A stretch of DNA of 64,000 bases from NCBI GenBank assembly GCA_028023455.1, contig JAQFVV010006231.1, forward strand, positions 6,960,036 to 7,024,035, read 5' to 3'. The translations under genes were made by a program, and so were the position numbers. The notes under the pieces are model-generated. The model had not been told where the DNA came from. It worked only from the letters and a program-made list of their open reading frames with translations, and did not search any database. Positions 1 to 12,149 of this stretch are shown here, piece by piece. This stretch comes from Epiperipatus broadwayi. Lineage: Eukaryota; Onychophora; Udeonychophora; Euonychophora; Peripatidae. The stretch's first letter is position 1. Each line of letters begins with the position of its first letter.

Positions 1-2480
1 AGCGGAAGATCACTATAGATGAAAACAGTGACAAGGAAATGGTAGATGGATGTTCATTTTTTTGAAATTCTGTTAGCACATTAAGCCTGTTTCAAGGCTA
101 TTGCTGGGCAAAGAAGGTGTTGGCATTTCTGTTGGGAAAAGAATTTGGAAAAATATGGCAACAGTAGATTTAATTGATGGTCTGATGATGAAAAGGCCTA
201 GATATTTAGTAATCATACAAGAGACTACTAGTCATGATGATATGAGAAGAAATTATCTAACATGAAGAAAAAAATTCATGTATATTTTTAATTGGTGATT
301 GGAATGCTGTTGTGGGGAAAGATAAAGGAAAATTGTTGAAAATTATGGTATTAGAAAGATATGAAAAAGTAGCCGACTTGTACAATTTTGTAAGAATGGG
401 TTTGTGATTGCAAACACTTGTTTTACAAACCATTAAGATTGAATATGTGGAAAGCTCCAGGCAATAAAGAATAAATTGATTATATATTGATTCAGAATAG
501 ATACAAGAATGTTATTAAGGGTTTACATGTTTTGCCAGGTGCTGATATAAACTCAGATCATAGTTTGGTTATGACTAAATTAAAGTTGAGTTTAAAAAGA
601 ATTAAGAGAGAAAAGTTAAATAAGATGGGATTTGGATAAATTGTGAGAAATGGTAAAAGGAAAATTTGATTTAATTATGTGAAAATGAAATAAAAAAAAG
701 TGTTAAAGATGAGGAATATATTCATAATTCTGATAAGTATTGGTATATAGAATTAAAAAAGGATTTTTAAAAACAAAAAATGAAATAGATATTATTCAGA
801 TAAAAACTAAACAAACTTGGATACCTAAAGATATGTTTGAATAGATGGAAAAATGTAAACATTAAGGAAAGGCAAAGTGCATATAGAAAAATTAATAATG
901 AGCTAAGAGAAACAGATTTAGCAAAAGAAAAATGGTTGGAGCAAGAATGTACAGAAATAGAAATGCTTCAGCAGGTGAAAAGATATAATCTGGTATTTGA
1001 TAGAATACGACATATCACTTGAGAGAAAAAGACATGGGTAACAAGTGAGATTGCTAATAAGAATGAAAACAGATTAACTGTGATATATTCAAAAGATGGA
1101 AAGAATATCTTCAGTGTCTATTTAGAAGAGGAGATAATTTAATTATGAACTTGAAAATGAAGATATTGAAGTAGAAGATAAAGATAGGTACTTATTGTCA
1201 GATGAAGCAATATTAGGTAAATTGGACAAATGAAATATGTTAAGGCTGTTAGATTTGATGCAATATATATATAGTATTTTTAAAAGAAAAGATTTTACTA
1301 TAAAGGAAATAATTAGGCTTTTGTAAATTGATATATAACAAAGGAGATTTTTTAAGAACTATAATGATTCCAATTGCAAAAAAACTGTTAAACGTGAAGA
1401 GTACAGAATGATAAATTTATCCCATGCTTAGTTTTATTGAAGATTTTAAGAATTTATAGGAAGAGTACTATATTGGAAAAGAACAGTTTGGTTTTCAGAG
1501 AGAAAAGTACAAGAGCTGTTATTGCTATTGTTAGAACAATTACAAAGATATATTGAAAAAAATAAAGGAATTGGTATATGTTTTGTGGATTTGGAAAAAG
1601 CATTTAATAGAGTAGTCTGGAATAAATTTATGACTATTTTAAAGGATAAAGGAGGTTTTTGGAAAGAGAGAAGATTGATTTGGAATATGTATTCTTATGT
1701 AACCTGTTCTTTTTAATATTTATTTAGAAGACATGTTTAATAATTATTTAGACTGTGGAGGAGCAAATGATGGTAGAATAAGATTTGCAGATGATATGGC
1801 TCTTATAGCTGAGGATGAAAAGTGTCTTCAGAATATGTTGAATAAATTGAGTGTATAGAATATGGAATGAAGATTAATGTTGAGAAGACCAAGTGTTTAT
1901 AAATAGGAAGAAATGCAAAAAGATTGCAATTGAAATCTATTATAACATAGTTCAACAAGTAAAGGGATTTAGATATTTGGGTAGTTGGTTGGGTGAGGGA
2001 AGTAAGATGAAATTAAAAAAAGAATAGCATTGGCAAAGGAGGCATTTATTAGAAAAAATTTTTATAGGCTGTTGAAGAGAGAATTAAGAAAAAGATTAAT
2101 TAAATGATATGTGTGAGATGTAACACACAAATAATAAAATTAGCAACAGATTAGATTGGAAGCCTTTGAGTGGCACTACTGTATGGGGAGTCTTTGAAAT
2201 GTGGACATGGAAAAGAATAGAAAAAGTCATTTGGATGTATAAAATAAATGAAAAAAAGAACATTGAGGAAATCAGAGAAACTGGATTTGATATATATTAA
2301 AAAGAAATTAAAGTTTAATGAAAGATGTTTTGTGATTGGAAGATGAAAGGACATTAGAGACTAACATTGCTAGATGATGTGGATTTGAAAAACTGGGCAA
2401 TGAAGACAATGGAATGAAAATATGGATGAAGTGATTACTCTATAGCTGTCATATTGTTGATAGTATTCTGTACAGTATTG
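1..2480 (+). pseudogene. APE-type non-LTR retrotransposon remnant (endonuclease plus reverse transcriptase)
   Basis: Decayed pol of an APE-class non-LTR element of the RTE/CR1-like kind. The endonuclease part is readable in pieces: GDWNAVVGK near 298-326, then NMWKAPGN and IDYILIQNRYKN near 440-510, and PGADINSDHSLVMTKLKL near 535-590, which are the usual product-fold motifs. The RT part holds motif A, FVDLEKAFNRV at about 1582-1614 in an open stretch 1522-1716, and the catalytic FADD at 1784-1795. It then reads YGMKINVEKTKC (1860-1895), FRYLGS (about 1967) and a C-terminal WKRIEKVIWMYKIN near 2205. Many stops and frameshifts break it, so it is dead. The 5' end lies outside the window and no tail or target duplication is visible at the 3' end. 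The clade assignment is inferred from motif spacing; the class is secure. Confidence 0.8.
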
Positions 2481-3779
2481 CTATCTAATGGTGTGACTAC
2501 AGAAAAAAAATACAAATAAAAAGAAAAAATTCATTAAGGCAAAATATTAATCACCATAGGTTAACTGTAACATTGACTTTTTAACAATGCTAATTTATCT
2601 CATAATTTTTTCTGCTTAGACAATTACAAAAAATACTTTACAGCAAAGAAGAAAAAAAAATACACATCCTACATTAGTGGCATAATATGACTAAGAAAAC
2701 AATCAGCTAAATTGATGGAAGACATAGGAAAACATTTGGCTCTGTAAATTTTATTTCTTAAGTGAATAAAAGGGTTTCTAATTTTTTAAATTTTAGTGCA
2801 TTTACGTGAAGTGTTCAATATATATATATATTTTATGTAGTCTTCAAATAAATTTTCTGGAACATTTTATTAAGTTGTTCACATGTTTATTCATGTTAAC
2901 AATACATTACAATGTTTATTGATTATATTGCAGATAATTCAGTTACGTTTGCAACGAGTGATCAACATAATCAGTTTTGAGATATATAAAAAAATGTATA
3001 ACTGATTCGGTTTTAATCAACAAATAGTTGCCTAGAAAATTAGTCTGGCATAAAAGAAAAAAAATCAACGCAGCAATTGTCTTCTTTGATTTTCTTTTCA
3101 AAAAGCAACCATAACTATTACCAGGCATCTTTTGATCTCTATCAAACGTCCCTGAATGCATATACTTAAGAATAATATTTTGGAAACTTTTATTTGCAGT
3201 ATTTATTTTTTTATATTTAGATTTTATAGGCATCAGCATATTTGTTTTTATATTTTTTAAGCCAAAATAAATCTGTAAACTAAATAAACACTATATTTTG
3301 ACATTCAACCATTTTAAACATTTAGCAATTCTCAGGTCACTGATAAGATAACAATGAGGTTTTCCATACATAAATAAGCTTATGTATTCCAATGATATCT
3401 ATTGAATTTTTAATTATCAACATGAACAATACATATCTCTATCTATGAAAAAAGAATTTGCACTAAATTGATAAATATCTATATATTTATTGTTATTCTT
3501 AAATATAAAAACTGTAAAACTGATTCATTTTCGTGATCCTAAAAAAAAATCAATCAAGACAAATTTTGGTATAGTATGCATACTGAACCCTATGTCTGAT
3601 GGCGCTTTTTCGCCCAATTCACATCAATATACCAATTCACGGGCTGTCTGTTTACATATTACGGTGGAAAAATTTTTTCAAAACGTTTTTTATTACTTTT
3701 TCGTGGGTGACAGTAAACCACCAATGTTTTTTTTTATTCCACCTGGGGGTTTTTTGTTTTTAATAAACAAATACTGTTT
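2481..3779. other. A+T-rich stretch, no gene seen
   Basis: No coding similarity, RNA gene or ordered repeat was recognised. The open frames here (for example 2943-3239 minus and 3490-3783 plus) are low-complexity and match no family I know. A short TA run sits near 2820-2830. Confidence 0.5.
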
Positions 3780-4480
3780 TTAGAGGGCCTAGGGGTGTTG
3801 TTTGTTTGTAAATTAACGTCTAACTGTCCGTAGGTTTCTTTACATATTATTATTTATGGTAAACTAAATTTTTTTTCAGTTTTTTTAAAAAACTAACACT
3901 TTTTTTGATGGTGTAGGGGTGTTGGTTTGCTTTTAAATTATCGATTAACACTCAGTCAATGTGTTTACACAAATACAGTAACACTTTGTTGTTTTTAATG
4001 GTGGAGGGAGGGGTTGGTTGTTTGCTTTTAAATTTTTTTTTTGTTGATGTTTTGATTTGCTGAAAGACTTCAACAATTCAGTACTTGTGAATAAACTAAC
4101 ACTTGGTTTTTTAGAGGTGGAGGTAGAGGAGTTGTTTTGATTTTGAATTGTTTTTTTTTTTGTTAATTTATTAAGAGGCTTTTTTTTTTCCAAATCTTTA
4201 TGCTACAGAAAGCTTTATATGACAGCGAAAAGTTCCTTAATTTTTTGGGCCTTTAATTTTAAAAAAGACCTAAACAGTTCGTTTTTAAAGAACACTTTTT
4301 TTTTAAGTTGGGGGGAAATGGGTGGCGGGGAAGGTTTGTTTTGATTTTTAATTATCGACTTCTTTTTGGATTTTCTTTTTGAACATTTTATGTTACTGCA
4401 CAATTGTTTATTATTATTTTTATTTTTTTTTTGGTGGGGTCTTTTGAATAAACTCTTAAACACTTTTTTTATTTGGTATA
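3780..4480. repeat. Degenerate T/G-rich tandem repeat
   Basis: A block of diverged repeats of roughly 90-200 bases. Each unit pairs a cue resembling AACTAACACTTTTTTT (near 3892, 3975, 4093, 4287 and 4453) with a G-rich stretch such as GGTGTAGGGGTGTTGGTTT (3911), GGTGGAGGGAGGGGTTGG (3999), GGTGGAGGTAGAGGAG (4116) and GGGTGGCGGGG (4319). Strand composition is strongly skewed, with G and T on the plus strand. The lysine-rich minus-strand frames across it are artefacts of that composition. The G-runs could fold as G-quadruplexes, but that is inference. Confidence 0.55.
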
Positions 4481-4639
4481 ATAAAATATTACCTACTTTA
4501 ATTGTTAATGAAATTTATCAAATATTACCTACCTACTTTATAATCATGTGAACAACAAAAACAACATGTTTCCCATAAAATAATTTATTGAATCAAAAGA
4601 AACAAAACTTTGGACAAGTTGTGAACCAAAACAAGTAAA

Positions 4640-5300
4640 AAAAAAAAAAACCACCCTTTTCGGGGGCATAAAAAAACCAGCAGCCAAAAGTAACGCGCAA
4701 ATAAAATAACAGGGAATCCTCAAAACTGTAAGCAACGGGATTTTGAAGCTTTTGAACCAACTTCCCTTATGCAGACCTATAGGTACGCTTGCAGGAGTTT
4801 CTCTTTCTGGGAAAACACAATATTGTGCGTCACTGTTGTGTCGCCGGCCGGCAATTCACACAGCTTCGACCAATTCGGCCAATTTGTAGATGACATTTTA
4901 CAGTTCTCGCACGGATTTGCACGCAAAATAGGAAAAAACTCGGCTGAAAAGAACCTTTTCAAATTGTGTGGAGTTCAAAAGCGTAGGGAAGCGTGTGTGA
5001 CAGCATGACTAATTCTTAATATGGAATACTAATTCCACTATGCTAACAAATTTCCGACAATGAATTTTTGCAGTTTAGTCTCTTTCAAATACGGCCACCA
5101 TCAAATCAGACCGTAGCGAGAGTTCAAGAGCGCTCACTTGACAAATACTGTCATAATGCAATGGGCGTAGTATTTCGTTATGCAATCGTAGAATACATTG
5201 CCCTCTAGGCAGCTTGTTACGGCTCAAAAAACACCTCTTGTACTGTCAGCCATAAGTTAAGGCCGCTAAAACAGTATATTGATGTGCGTTTTGTGAAAAA
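4640..5300. other. CpG-retaining unique-looking segment with a small minus-strand frame
   Basis: This stretch keeps many CpG dinucleotides (for example GTCGCCGGCCGGC at 4841-4853 and GCGTAGGGAAGCGTG near 4981) while the surrounding DNA has almost none. A minus-strand frame, 4962-4777, would encode 61 residues with a CENC and a WPNWSKLCELPAG stretch; I do not recognise the product. It could be a first exon or promoter-proximal part of a host gene, or an end of an unrecognised young element. A CTCF-like core, TAGAGGGCA on the minus strand, lies near 5198-5209. There is no direct evidence of transcription. Confidence 0.35.
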
Positions 5301-5819
5301 CAGCATCATCAGATGGTAGGGTTCAGTATTCATATTATTACCCAAACTTCTAATGTTCACTTACCCATATGCAAAACACAAAATGGGCAATTTACAAATA
5401 AATTATGGCTCAATATTGTATTAGCTTTAACTAAATCTACAGCCTAGCAACAACCACAAGACTAAAAGTACAAGGTGCTAAGACTGATCCAGTTATGGAG
5501 CTATGCTGCTTCTCATTAGTGACTTTATCCTTACTAACCACAATTCTAGATCACTTTCAAATAAAAGACAATTGTAAGATTTTCAATTGTCAAAAATTAA
5601 TTAGGACATTGAAAAGCTGAAAAATTAGAAAATGAAAAAAACAAACAATGGATTTGAAAAATAAACATACATTTTAGTGTTAGGCACAACAAATATTGAT
5701 AATAATTGCAGTAAATAAAAAATAATCAATAAAAAATGAAAGACCATTGGGAAGATTAATGGTAGGCAAGATTAGTTATTATATGTAAAAAAAAAATATC
5801 AAATGCTCTTAATTCAGTT
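5301..5819. other. A+T-rich stretch, nothing recognised
   Basis: No coding match or repeat was seen. Scattered simple A-runs only. It leads into the endonuclease part of the next non-LTR remnant. Confidence 0.4.
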
Positions 5820-6870
5820 ATGCCTAATTAGTTCTCATGATGATATACAGAATACATTGAGATTTTGATAGAATTGGAAAATATTTGAAAAACAAAAATT
5901 TGGATTCAGATAGAAATGAGACAGGAAAAAAATTTGTGGAATTTATAGAAAAAGAAAATTTATACACTGTGAATATTTTTTTTAAGAAAAATCCAAAATG
6001 GAAAATGTAAGCATCCAAATGAAGGTAAAACAGATAATGGATTTTGTATTTGACTAATACAAACCAGTATTTTAAAATTGTAATGAACTGGTAATTAATA
6101 GATAATCAATGATTAGCAAGGTAGGGTGATATATATATATATATTATTAAAATTAGAGACAAAATTTAAAATAAAAAAAAAATACCCTTAATTCCCAAAA
6201 CTATTCCAATGAATTTCAATGCACATTTTTAAAAATTTTCAGACTCAAAGACATCTCAGACTTGCAAAAAATAGCATTATTTTACGTAGATTGCTGGTTT
6301 AAAAAAAGCAATTCATAAGAAAATTTCCAAACAAGACAGTAAAACATGAAGGAAAAAAAAAGGATTTAAAAATATTTTAAAAGGATCCATTTAGAAAAAT
6401 CAAACATCCAGCATTTAATGTAATAATAAAAAGAATTAGTACTGATATAAGAAAAAAAAAACCTAAATTGTTCAAGGGAGATTATATAAGAGAAAAAAAT
6501 CTCATAAATATAACACACACCCCCAGTGTAAGAAAAATTTTTTTTTAAAAAAAGATGGCACTATTATTGATGCACCACAAAGAGTGTGTGAAACAGTTCC
6601 AAAAAAAAGAATTAAAAAATAGATATAAAAACCCATAAATCAACTCCTATGATTATATCTTTTGAAATGTTAAAATATTTTAAATGTGTAACATACAATT
6701 CAATATATAAAAATTGGAAAAGCTCCAAAAATAATGGTATTATTATAAATCTCTTAAAAGAAACAGGTAAAAAACTTCCCAAAGCTAGAAACTATGTGAC
6801 AATACAGTATTTCAGATGATTGGAAATATTCAGTAGTGATATTTTACAAAGATAAAAAAAAAATTAGAAA
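5820..6870 (+). pseudogene. RTE-like non-LTR remnant, copy 2a (endonuclease to early RT)
   Basis: The first of two abutting copies of one RTE-like family. Its endonuclease reads GKYLKNKNLDSDRNETG then KKFVEFIEKENLYTVN and FFKKNPKW over about 5870-6000, a typical APE endonuclease stretch in which a distinctive hydrophobic NTLF-like segment precedes the Trp-rich loop. After a decayed linker with KKDGTIIDAPQ near 6553 it enters the RT N-terminus (IGKAP at about 6714, DWKYSVVIFYKDKKKIRN at 6819-6870). That last stretch is homologous to DWKNAVILIFKKGDKDIRK of the next copy at about 7316. The copy ends there, in mid-RT, at the start of copy 2b. Stops and frameshifts are frequent, so it is non-functional. 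Confidence 0.72.
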
Positions 6871-8626
6871 TAAACTCTGGGACATCAAACAAACATGTAG
6901 AATATTTGAAAATGATATAAGAAAGTATAACTGTGAACTAGCAAGGAAAGCTGTAGAAGAAAATAAAAATCTGAAGAATGTAAAACATTTTGGTATTGGT
7001 AGGAAATTTATATCTGCAATAAAAAAAAAAAAAGATGGAATTATTACTAAAAAGAGAGATGACATTATGAAATGGTAGAAGACTTTTATCAAGAATTATA
7101 TAGTAATAAAGAACAAGTACCTCTTATTTCTATTACATCTGAATTGTCCATAATTTTAAATGAAGTGAAACATGCAATAAAATATATGAAAAAAGGAAAT
7201 GCTCCAGGTAATGATGGAATTATAATTGATATATTAAAAGAAGCAGGTGAAGAAATAGAAATTTTTTTAGCAAAGTTATATACTAAATGTCTAAATGATA
7301 AAGATGTACCAGATGATTGGAAGAATGCAGTAATATTAATATTTAAAAAAGGTGATAAAGATATTAGAAAATACAGACCTATCAGCCTTTTATCAGTTTT
7401 ATACAAAATTTTTACCAAGATAATTACAACTTGTCTACAAAGAGCATTGGATTTCCACCAACCCAAAGGAACAAGCTAGATTTAAAAGTGGTTTTAGTAC
7501 AGTAGATCATAACCAGGTATTGAGAGAAGTTATAGAAAGGACAAATGAATATGAGTTGCCATTGTGTTTTGGATTTGTAGATTATGAAAAGGCATTTGAT
7601 TCTATAAACATTTCTTTAGTGATTAAAGCATTGGATCATCAAGGTATAGATCCAGGATATTGTCATATTTTAAAGAATATTTATAAAAACACAACAGCAA
7701 CAATTAGATTACATAATGATAGTAGGAAAGTCAACATTGAGAAGAGTGTAAGACAGGGTGACTTCATATATCTCCAAAACTTTTTACAGCAGTGTTGCAA
7801 GAAGTATTTTGTGGATTAAAATGGGAAACTAAAGGAGTGAAAGTAAATAAAGATTATTTAAGTCATTTAGATTTTGCAGATGATATAGTTGTTTTTGCAA
7901 ATAATGCTTCGGAGCTACAGGAAATGTTGTAGGAGTTATCAGATGAAAGTAGGACTTAAAAGATAAATGTTAAAAAGACTAAAGTAATGTTTAATCGATT
8001 TGCTCAAAATAGGAAAATAAAGATTGATTATGATGAATTAGAAGAAGTTAGTTACAAATACCTTGGTCACATTATTAATACAGATGGAAACATAATGGAT
8101 GAAATTAATCATAGAATTAAACTTGGTTGGAGTGCTTTTGGTAGAAATAAATTGATACTAAAAAAAAATATGCCTACTCGTTTGAAAAGGTTTTTAACAA
8201 ATGTGTTTTACCAGTTCTTACTTATGGATCTGAGACTTGGACACTTAATAGAAGAGCAATACAGAGACTCCAGACCACTCAAAGAAATATGGAGAGATGC
8301 ATGTTGGGAGTAACAAGAAGAGATCAAAAACGCAATGTGTGGGTAAGAACCAACAGGTGTTACTGACCTCACTGAAAAAATTAAGATTGAAGTGGAGATG
8401 AGCTGAACATATTGCTAGAAGAGGTAATAGATGGACAACTGAAATCTTAAACTGGATTCCAAAAGATTATAAAAGACCCATAAAGAGGCCACGTGTGCGA
8501 TGGATGGATGAAATAAGAAAGTGTGCAGGGGTGATGTGGAGAAGAAAAGCTAAACATTGAAGATGGATTAAACTCGGAGACCTTCATCCTGCAGTGGATT
8601 GATAATGGTTGATCATGATGATGATC
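6871..8626 (+). pseudogene. RTE-like non-LTR remnant, copy 2b (linker, RT, C-terminus, 3' tail)
   Basis: A better preserved 5'-truncated copy of the same family. It opens in the linker (FENDIRKYNCELARKAVEE) and runs through RT: GNAPGNDGI near 7195, KYRPISLLSVLYKIF near 7369, motif A FVDYEKAFDSI at about 7573-7605, VRQGD at about 7750, FADDIVVFAN at about 7873-7902 and YKYLGHIINTDGNI near 8052. A C-terminal part with RCMLGVTRRDQK near 8296 follows. At least four frameshifts or stops split it (after 7478, near 7770, 7930 and 8270). The catalytic FADD is intact in its local frame. It ends in a TGATGATGATC-like tail (8602-8626), the usual kind of 3' microsatellite for RTE-type elements. Copies 2a and 2b share the RT start, so this is a second insertion or a tandem copy, not one element. 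Confidence 0.8.
8600..8626 (+). repeat. 3' microsatellite-like tail of the RTE-like element
   Basis: GATAATGG followed by TTGATCATGATGATGATC. A TGATGA-type tail directly after the C-terminal coding remnant marks the 3' end of copy 2b. Confidence 0.6.
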
Positions 8627-10015
8627 AAATTCTGTATGTCTAACTAATGTAATAGCAGTGATTAGATTACAAAATATTACTGATACATACAATTTCATAA
8701 TTTTTACAGTAATTTTATAAAAAAAAACTTTGTAAATTAAATAAGAGAATAAAAATAAATGGAAATTATTTAAATGATCTAAATTTTGGAGAAATATTTC
8801 ATAACTTTAATAATGCTCAGTGGCATCTCACAAATGGAAATAGAAGTGATACAGGTTATTAAAAGGAAAATACGTGCTGACAGTTGATATTAAAAGAAAA
8901 TATTGGACTGAAATGAAAACTTTTTTTACTGTTTTTCTTGTGCATATACATAGACAATGGAAGAGTAATAGATTCCAAAATGCACTAGAAGAATGCATAT
9001 ATGTTTGTAAATAACAACGAATTGCGAGCAAAATACAGATGAGAATACAAACGGGTATCAATGAGAAGAATTGTGACATGGAAATGAGCTGGGATAGAGG
9101 CCGTTAGTTTTGAAAACAAGGTTTGACAAGGAAGTTTGTAAAATGTGAAGTTCTGGAGGAAAAAACCCCAGATAAACTTGGGAAGATCATCTTGCGACGG
9201 CAATAAAATATTCTGCAGGTAATCTGTAAACAAAACATACTTTTAATATTATTAATTGTCTTGAAAAAAAAAACAATTTTAAATGTTTCAGAAAAAATCT
9301 TGAATAATGGTTCACCTGTTCAATAAAAATTTGAATCCTATTACTTCCTAAATTTTTAATTTAAAACAAATAAAAAAAATTTAAAACTCAAATTATAACT
9401 CCACAATTTTTTTAAAAATTTACCACAGTATGTACATTTCTCGACGATTATTAATCATTTGAAAAATTAGTATTTGAGCTTAGTAATCCGTTCGATACTT
9501 TTTTCCTTTCTATTACTTGTAGAACATTTTATCAAAATAAAAGTTTGAAAAATTTGAGTCAGAAATAACTGTAAAACATTTTCATTTAAAACTTTTTAGC
9601 GATATTTTGATATTCCAAAAAAAAAAAAAAACTTATTAAATTTTTAATGAATTTCACCACAAATAAGTTTGTAAAGTTTTATTATAATTAAAAATTTCTC
9701 AAAATTGAGTATTTAATTTACCATAAAATTGATACCAAAAAATATATCCATAAACATTTCTTTTGAAAAGCTCTTAGGTGCGGTGTTGAAATAAAAAAAA
9801 GAAGTAATGTATGGTCGAAATGGATAACGTTAAAATAGGCCTCAACTGAAATCACAATACCAGAGTAGTGTTATGGTTTAAGATACTTAAAAAATTTGAT
9901 GATATCAAGCAATTTCTATTAATATTTAGTTAAAAACGTATGAAAAGTTCTCAAATAATTGAAATTTTCAATTTGAAAATTAAATCTGTTTTCCAAAAAA
10001 ATCAATTTAAAGTAA
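8627..10015. other. A+T-rich stretch, no gene seen
   Basis: No family was recognised. Minus-strand frames at 8828-9079 and 8985-9233 overlap each other in different frames and carry no motif. Runs of A and short T-rich palindromic words are common from 9240 to 9800. I see no TIR, LTR or RNA gene. Confidence 0.45.
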
Positions 10016-10019
10016 CCTA

Positions 10020-10300
10020 CATAACACAAGATGGCGACGAGCGCGAGTATATTAAAAATAAATTTTATTAGTCAACTATAACATCATTCGCATAAAAATA
10101 CAACTAACAAAAAACTTCCCATTTATTAAAATATATTACACGAATATTTTAAAAGTACCTACCTATACTCCTTTAAGTTTTCTAAATACAGAAGAAATGA
10201 ATGAATTCACCAGACTAGGTATGACTTCAGCAACACGCGGACTAATGGCGGCAAGTTGACGAAAACTTGATTGGTTAAGATTTACGTCACTCCCTATCTA
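10020..10300. promoter_or_regulatory. Promoter-like CpG-containing cluster (YY1-like, CCAAT and CRE-like words)
   Basis: Within 280 bases lie CAAGATGGCGACGAGCGCGAG at 10027-10047 (the CAAGATGGCG core of YY1-type elements), ATGGCGGC near 10243, an inverted CCAAT box in GATTGGTT at about 10270 and TTACGTCA, a CRE-like octamer, at about 10282. No TATA box is placed near them. The ATG in the first word opens only a 13-codon frame. The cluster looks like a TATA-less promoter, but motif co-occurrence alone is weak evidence and no exon can be attached to it. Confidence 0.3.
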
Positions 10301-10725
10301 AACCAGTAAAATTGAGTCCGATTTAAATTTGGAGCGTTTAACATTGTTGGCATGGTTCCGGTTACAATTACAATCCCGAAAAAAGAAAAGTTATACTTCT
10401 AGAAAATCTATTAAAAATATAAAAAGTAGTATATCGGAATAAAATAAATTGAAAATATATTTTAGTTAATAAAACGATTTTTTTTAATTTTCAAGATGAT
10501 TATAAATTTATTTAATTTTAATTTTGTGTATTTTTAATTGCGTCACAGCCTATAATGGATTACCCTAGTTTAATAGTTCTTTATAATAAATCTTTTTAAT
10601 AATTTCAGCTTTACTTTTTAAGAAAATCTTTAAGTTAAATCTATGTTATACGCCTAAGATAAGGATATATTTAATTTTCTTTATTTTTCTTCTAAGGTAA
10701 TCTAAGTGGGGGATTTTATATTATA
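10301..10725. other. A+T-rich stretch, nothing firm
   Basis: Mostly A/T. A pyrimidine-rich run ending CTTCTAAG at about 10689-10696 looks like a splice acceptor, but no matching donor or exon can be named. Confidence 0.35.
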
Positions 10726-11215
10726 AACTTTTCCCAAACTGCAGAAGAGAAGATGAGACATACTATCATATCATCAATTCATGCAATGGACTAGGAACAA
10801 TAAGATCTACTATTTATCAAAACATAAAGGTAGACTATTATCTTATTACAAGACTGCATTAAAAAAAAACAATTTCCACTCATTAGAATGTCAATTTTCA
10901 TCACATATTCAATCTGGTATGCGAGGTGCAAGAAAATATATTTGCAGCCTTCCCCTGTTGAAAGATTGTGCTTTATAAAATCAATGCAAAAAATAAAACA
11001 AAGAGATAAATTACTATCATCAAGATTCATATATGAGGAGACATGGAAGCTATTCCAAACACCTATGAACTTTATATAACAAGGATTATCCATGTGTTAA
11101 TCAGCTTCAAAACATATGAACTAATACAAGTTTTATCTAATATGCAATTGTAATGCATGGTGATTTATCTATGCTTTGAGTCAATGTAACCTTGTTTAGC
11201 CTAAATAAAATTATT
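10726..11215 (+). pseudogene. Possible C-terminal end of a non-LTR retrotransposon
   Basis: In one frame the segment from about 10732 reads NCRREDETYYHIINSCN, like the Cys/His C-terminal motif after RT in many non-LTR elements (Cys, acidic stretch, Tyr-His-x-x-x-x-Cys). This is followed by RSTIYQNIKVDYYLI near 10806. In another frame 10781-10978 is open for 65 residues. An AATAAA at 11203-11208 could be its polyadenylation signal. No RT domain is attached, so this would be a heavily 5'-truncated copy. A host terminal exon is an alternative. Low certainty. Confidence 0.35.
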
Positions 11216-11439
11216 TATTTAATGTAAAATAATAACTTTTCCTTATTTTATTTACAATAGATAAAGCAATAAAATGGAAAGATAATACAAATTAAGAAAA
11301 AAGGAAATACTAAAAAAAAGCAAAATATTAAGTTAAATAAGTTACTGTCATTATCCTAATAATTTCATCTCTGATAAAAGGCGAAATCAAATTATTTCTA
11401 ATACCATTTCAAAATGATTTGTTGATTGGTCACCAAAAA

Positions 11440-12110
11440 AATCTGAACAATTGGAGCATTTTCATTTATCATTTCTCTGTGGAATGTATAACCTCTCATC
11501 TCCACATGGTTCTAGCAAACTTCTTTATCCACTATGTTATATAATAAATAGGGTATATGAGCACAGACTTTCACATGACCCACCACTCTCCACACTGTTA
11601 GTATATGTGCTTTATGTTTTTCTAGATATTTTACAACTTCTGGGTTCCAGTTTAAAATTCAACTGTCAATCTATTGCCATTTCATCTAGAAATATGATCA
11701 GGAGCCTCTTTCAGCCTATGCGAATTACATCTCTTATTTCAGTTTGTGCCTGAAATCTCTGTTTTATTTTTTTGTTAAGCATTCAGACTAAAATCCTTAT
11801 GTAAGAATTGTTAAAACACATCTATTCGAACTTTATTTTTCAATGACAGAGACATATTTTAATATTATTATTTCAACCAAAAGCACTTCATCCAAGATTA
11901 TTTCTGTGATTAAGTTCATCCATTATATTTATTTCTGTATTAATAATCTGACCAAGGTATTTTGTGTAGTTGTTAACTTCTAATTCATGATTATTAGTTG
12001 TTTTTTTTTTATTATTGAATGGAAAACCATTTAACATTAGTCTTTTTATCATTTATTTTTATTTATTTTTCATCTAATAATTTGCAAAAACTTGCAAAAT
12101 TTAAATAACT
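11440..12110 (-). pseudogene. RTE-like non-LTR remnant, minus strand (end of RT and C-terminus)
   Basis: Read on the minus strand, 12,000-11,880 gives NNYTKYLGQIINTEINIMD and ELNHRNNLG, homologous to YKYLGHIINTDGNIMDEINHR of copy 2b at 8052-8110. Upstream (12,100-12,020) a weak LxNxxVFANY stretch matches the FADD region, with the catalytic motif decayed. Downstream, to about 11,540, EILNWIPK-like and basic stretches follow the C-terminal part of copy 2b. It is the same family inserted in the opposite direction, 5'-truncated and broken by many stops. The open frame 11,451-11,753 on the plus strand is only its shadow. Confidence 0.65.
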
Positions 12111-12149
12111 TGAATATTTATTTCTATTCCACTACATTTCCATTTTAAT

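Noticed and set aside
3490-3783. A 97-residue gene before the T/G-rich repeat
   Set aside because: Low-complexity, T-rich and without motif; no splice or promoter context.
3945-4463. Two lysine-rich minus-strand proteins
   Set aside because: They are translations of T-runs in a degenerate tandem repeat.
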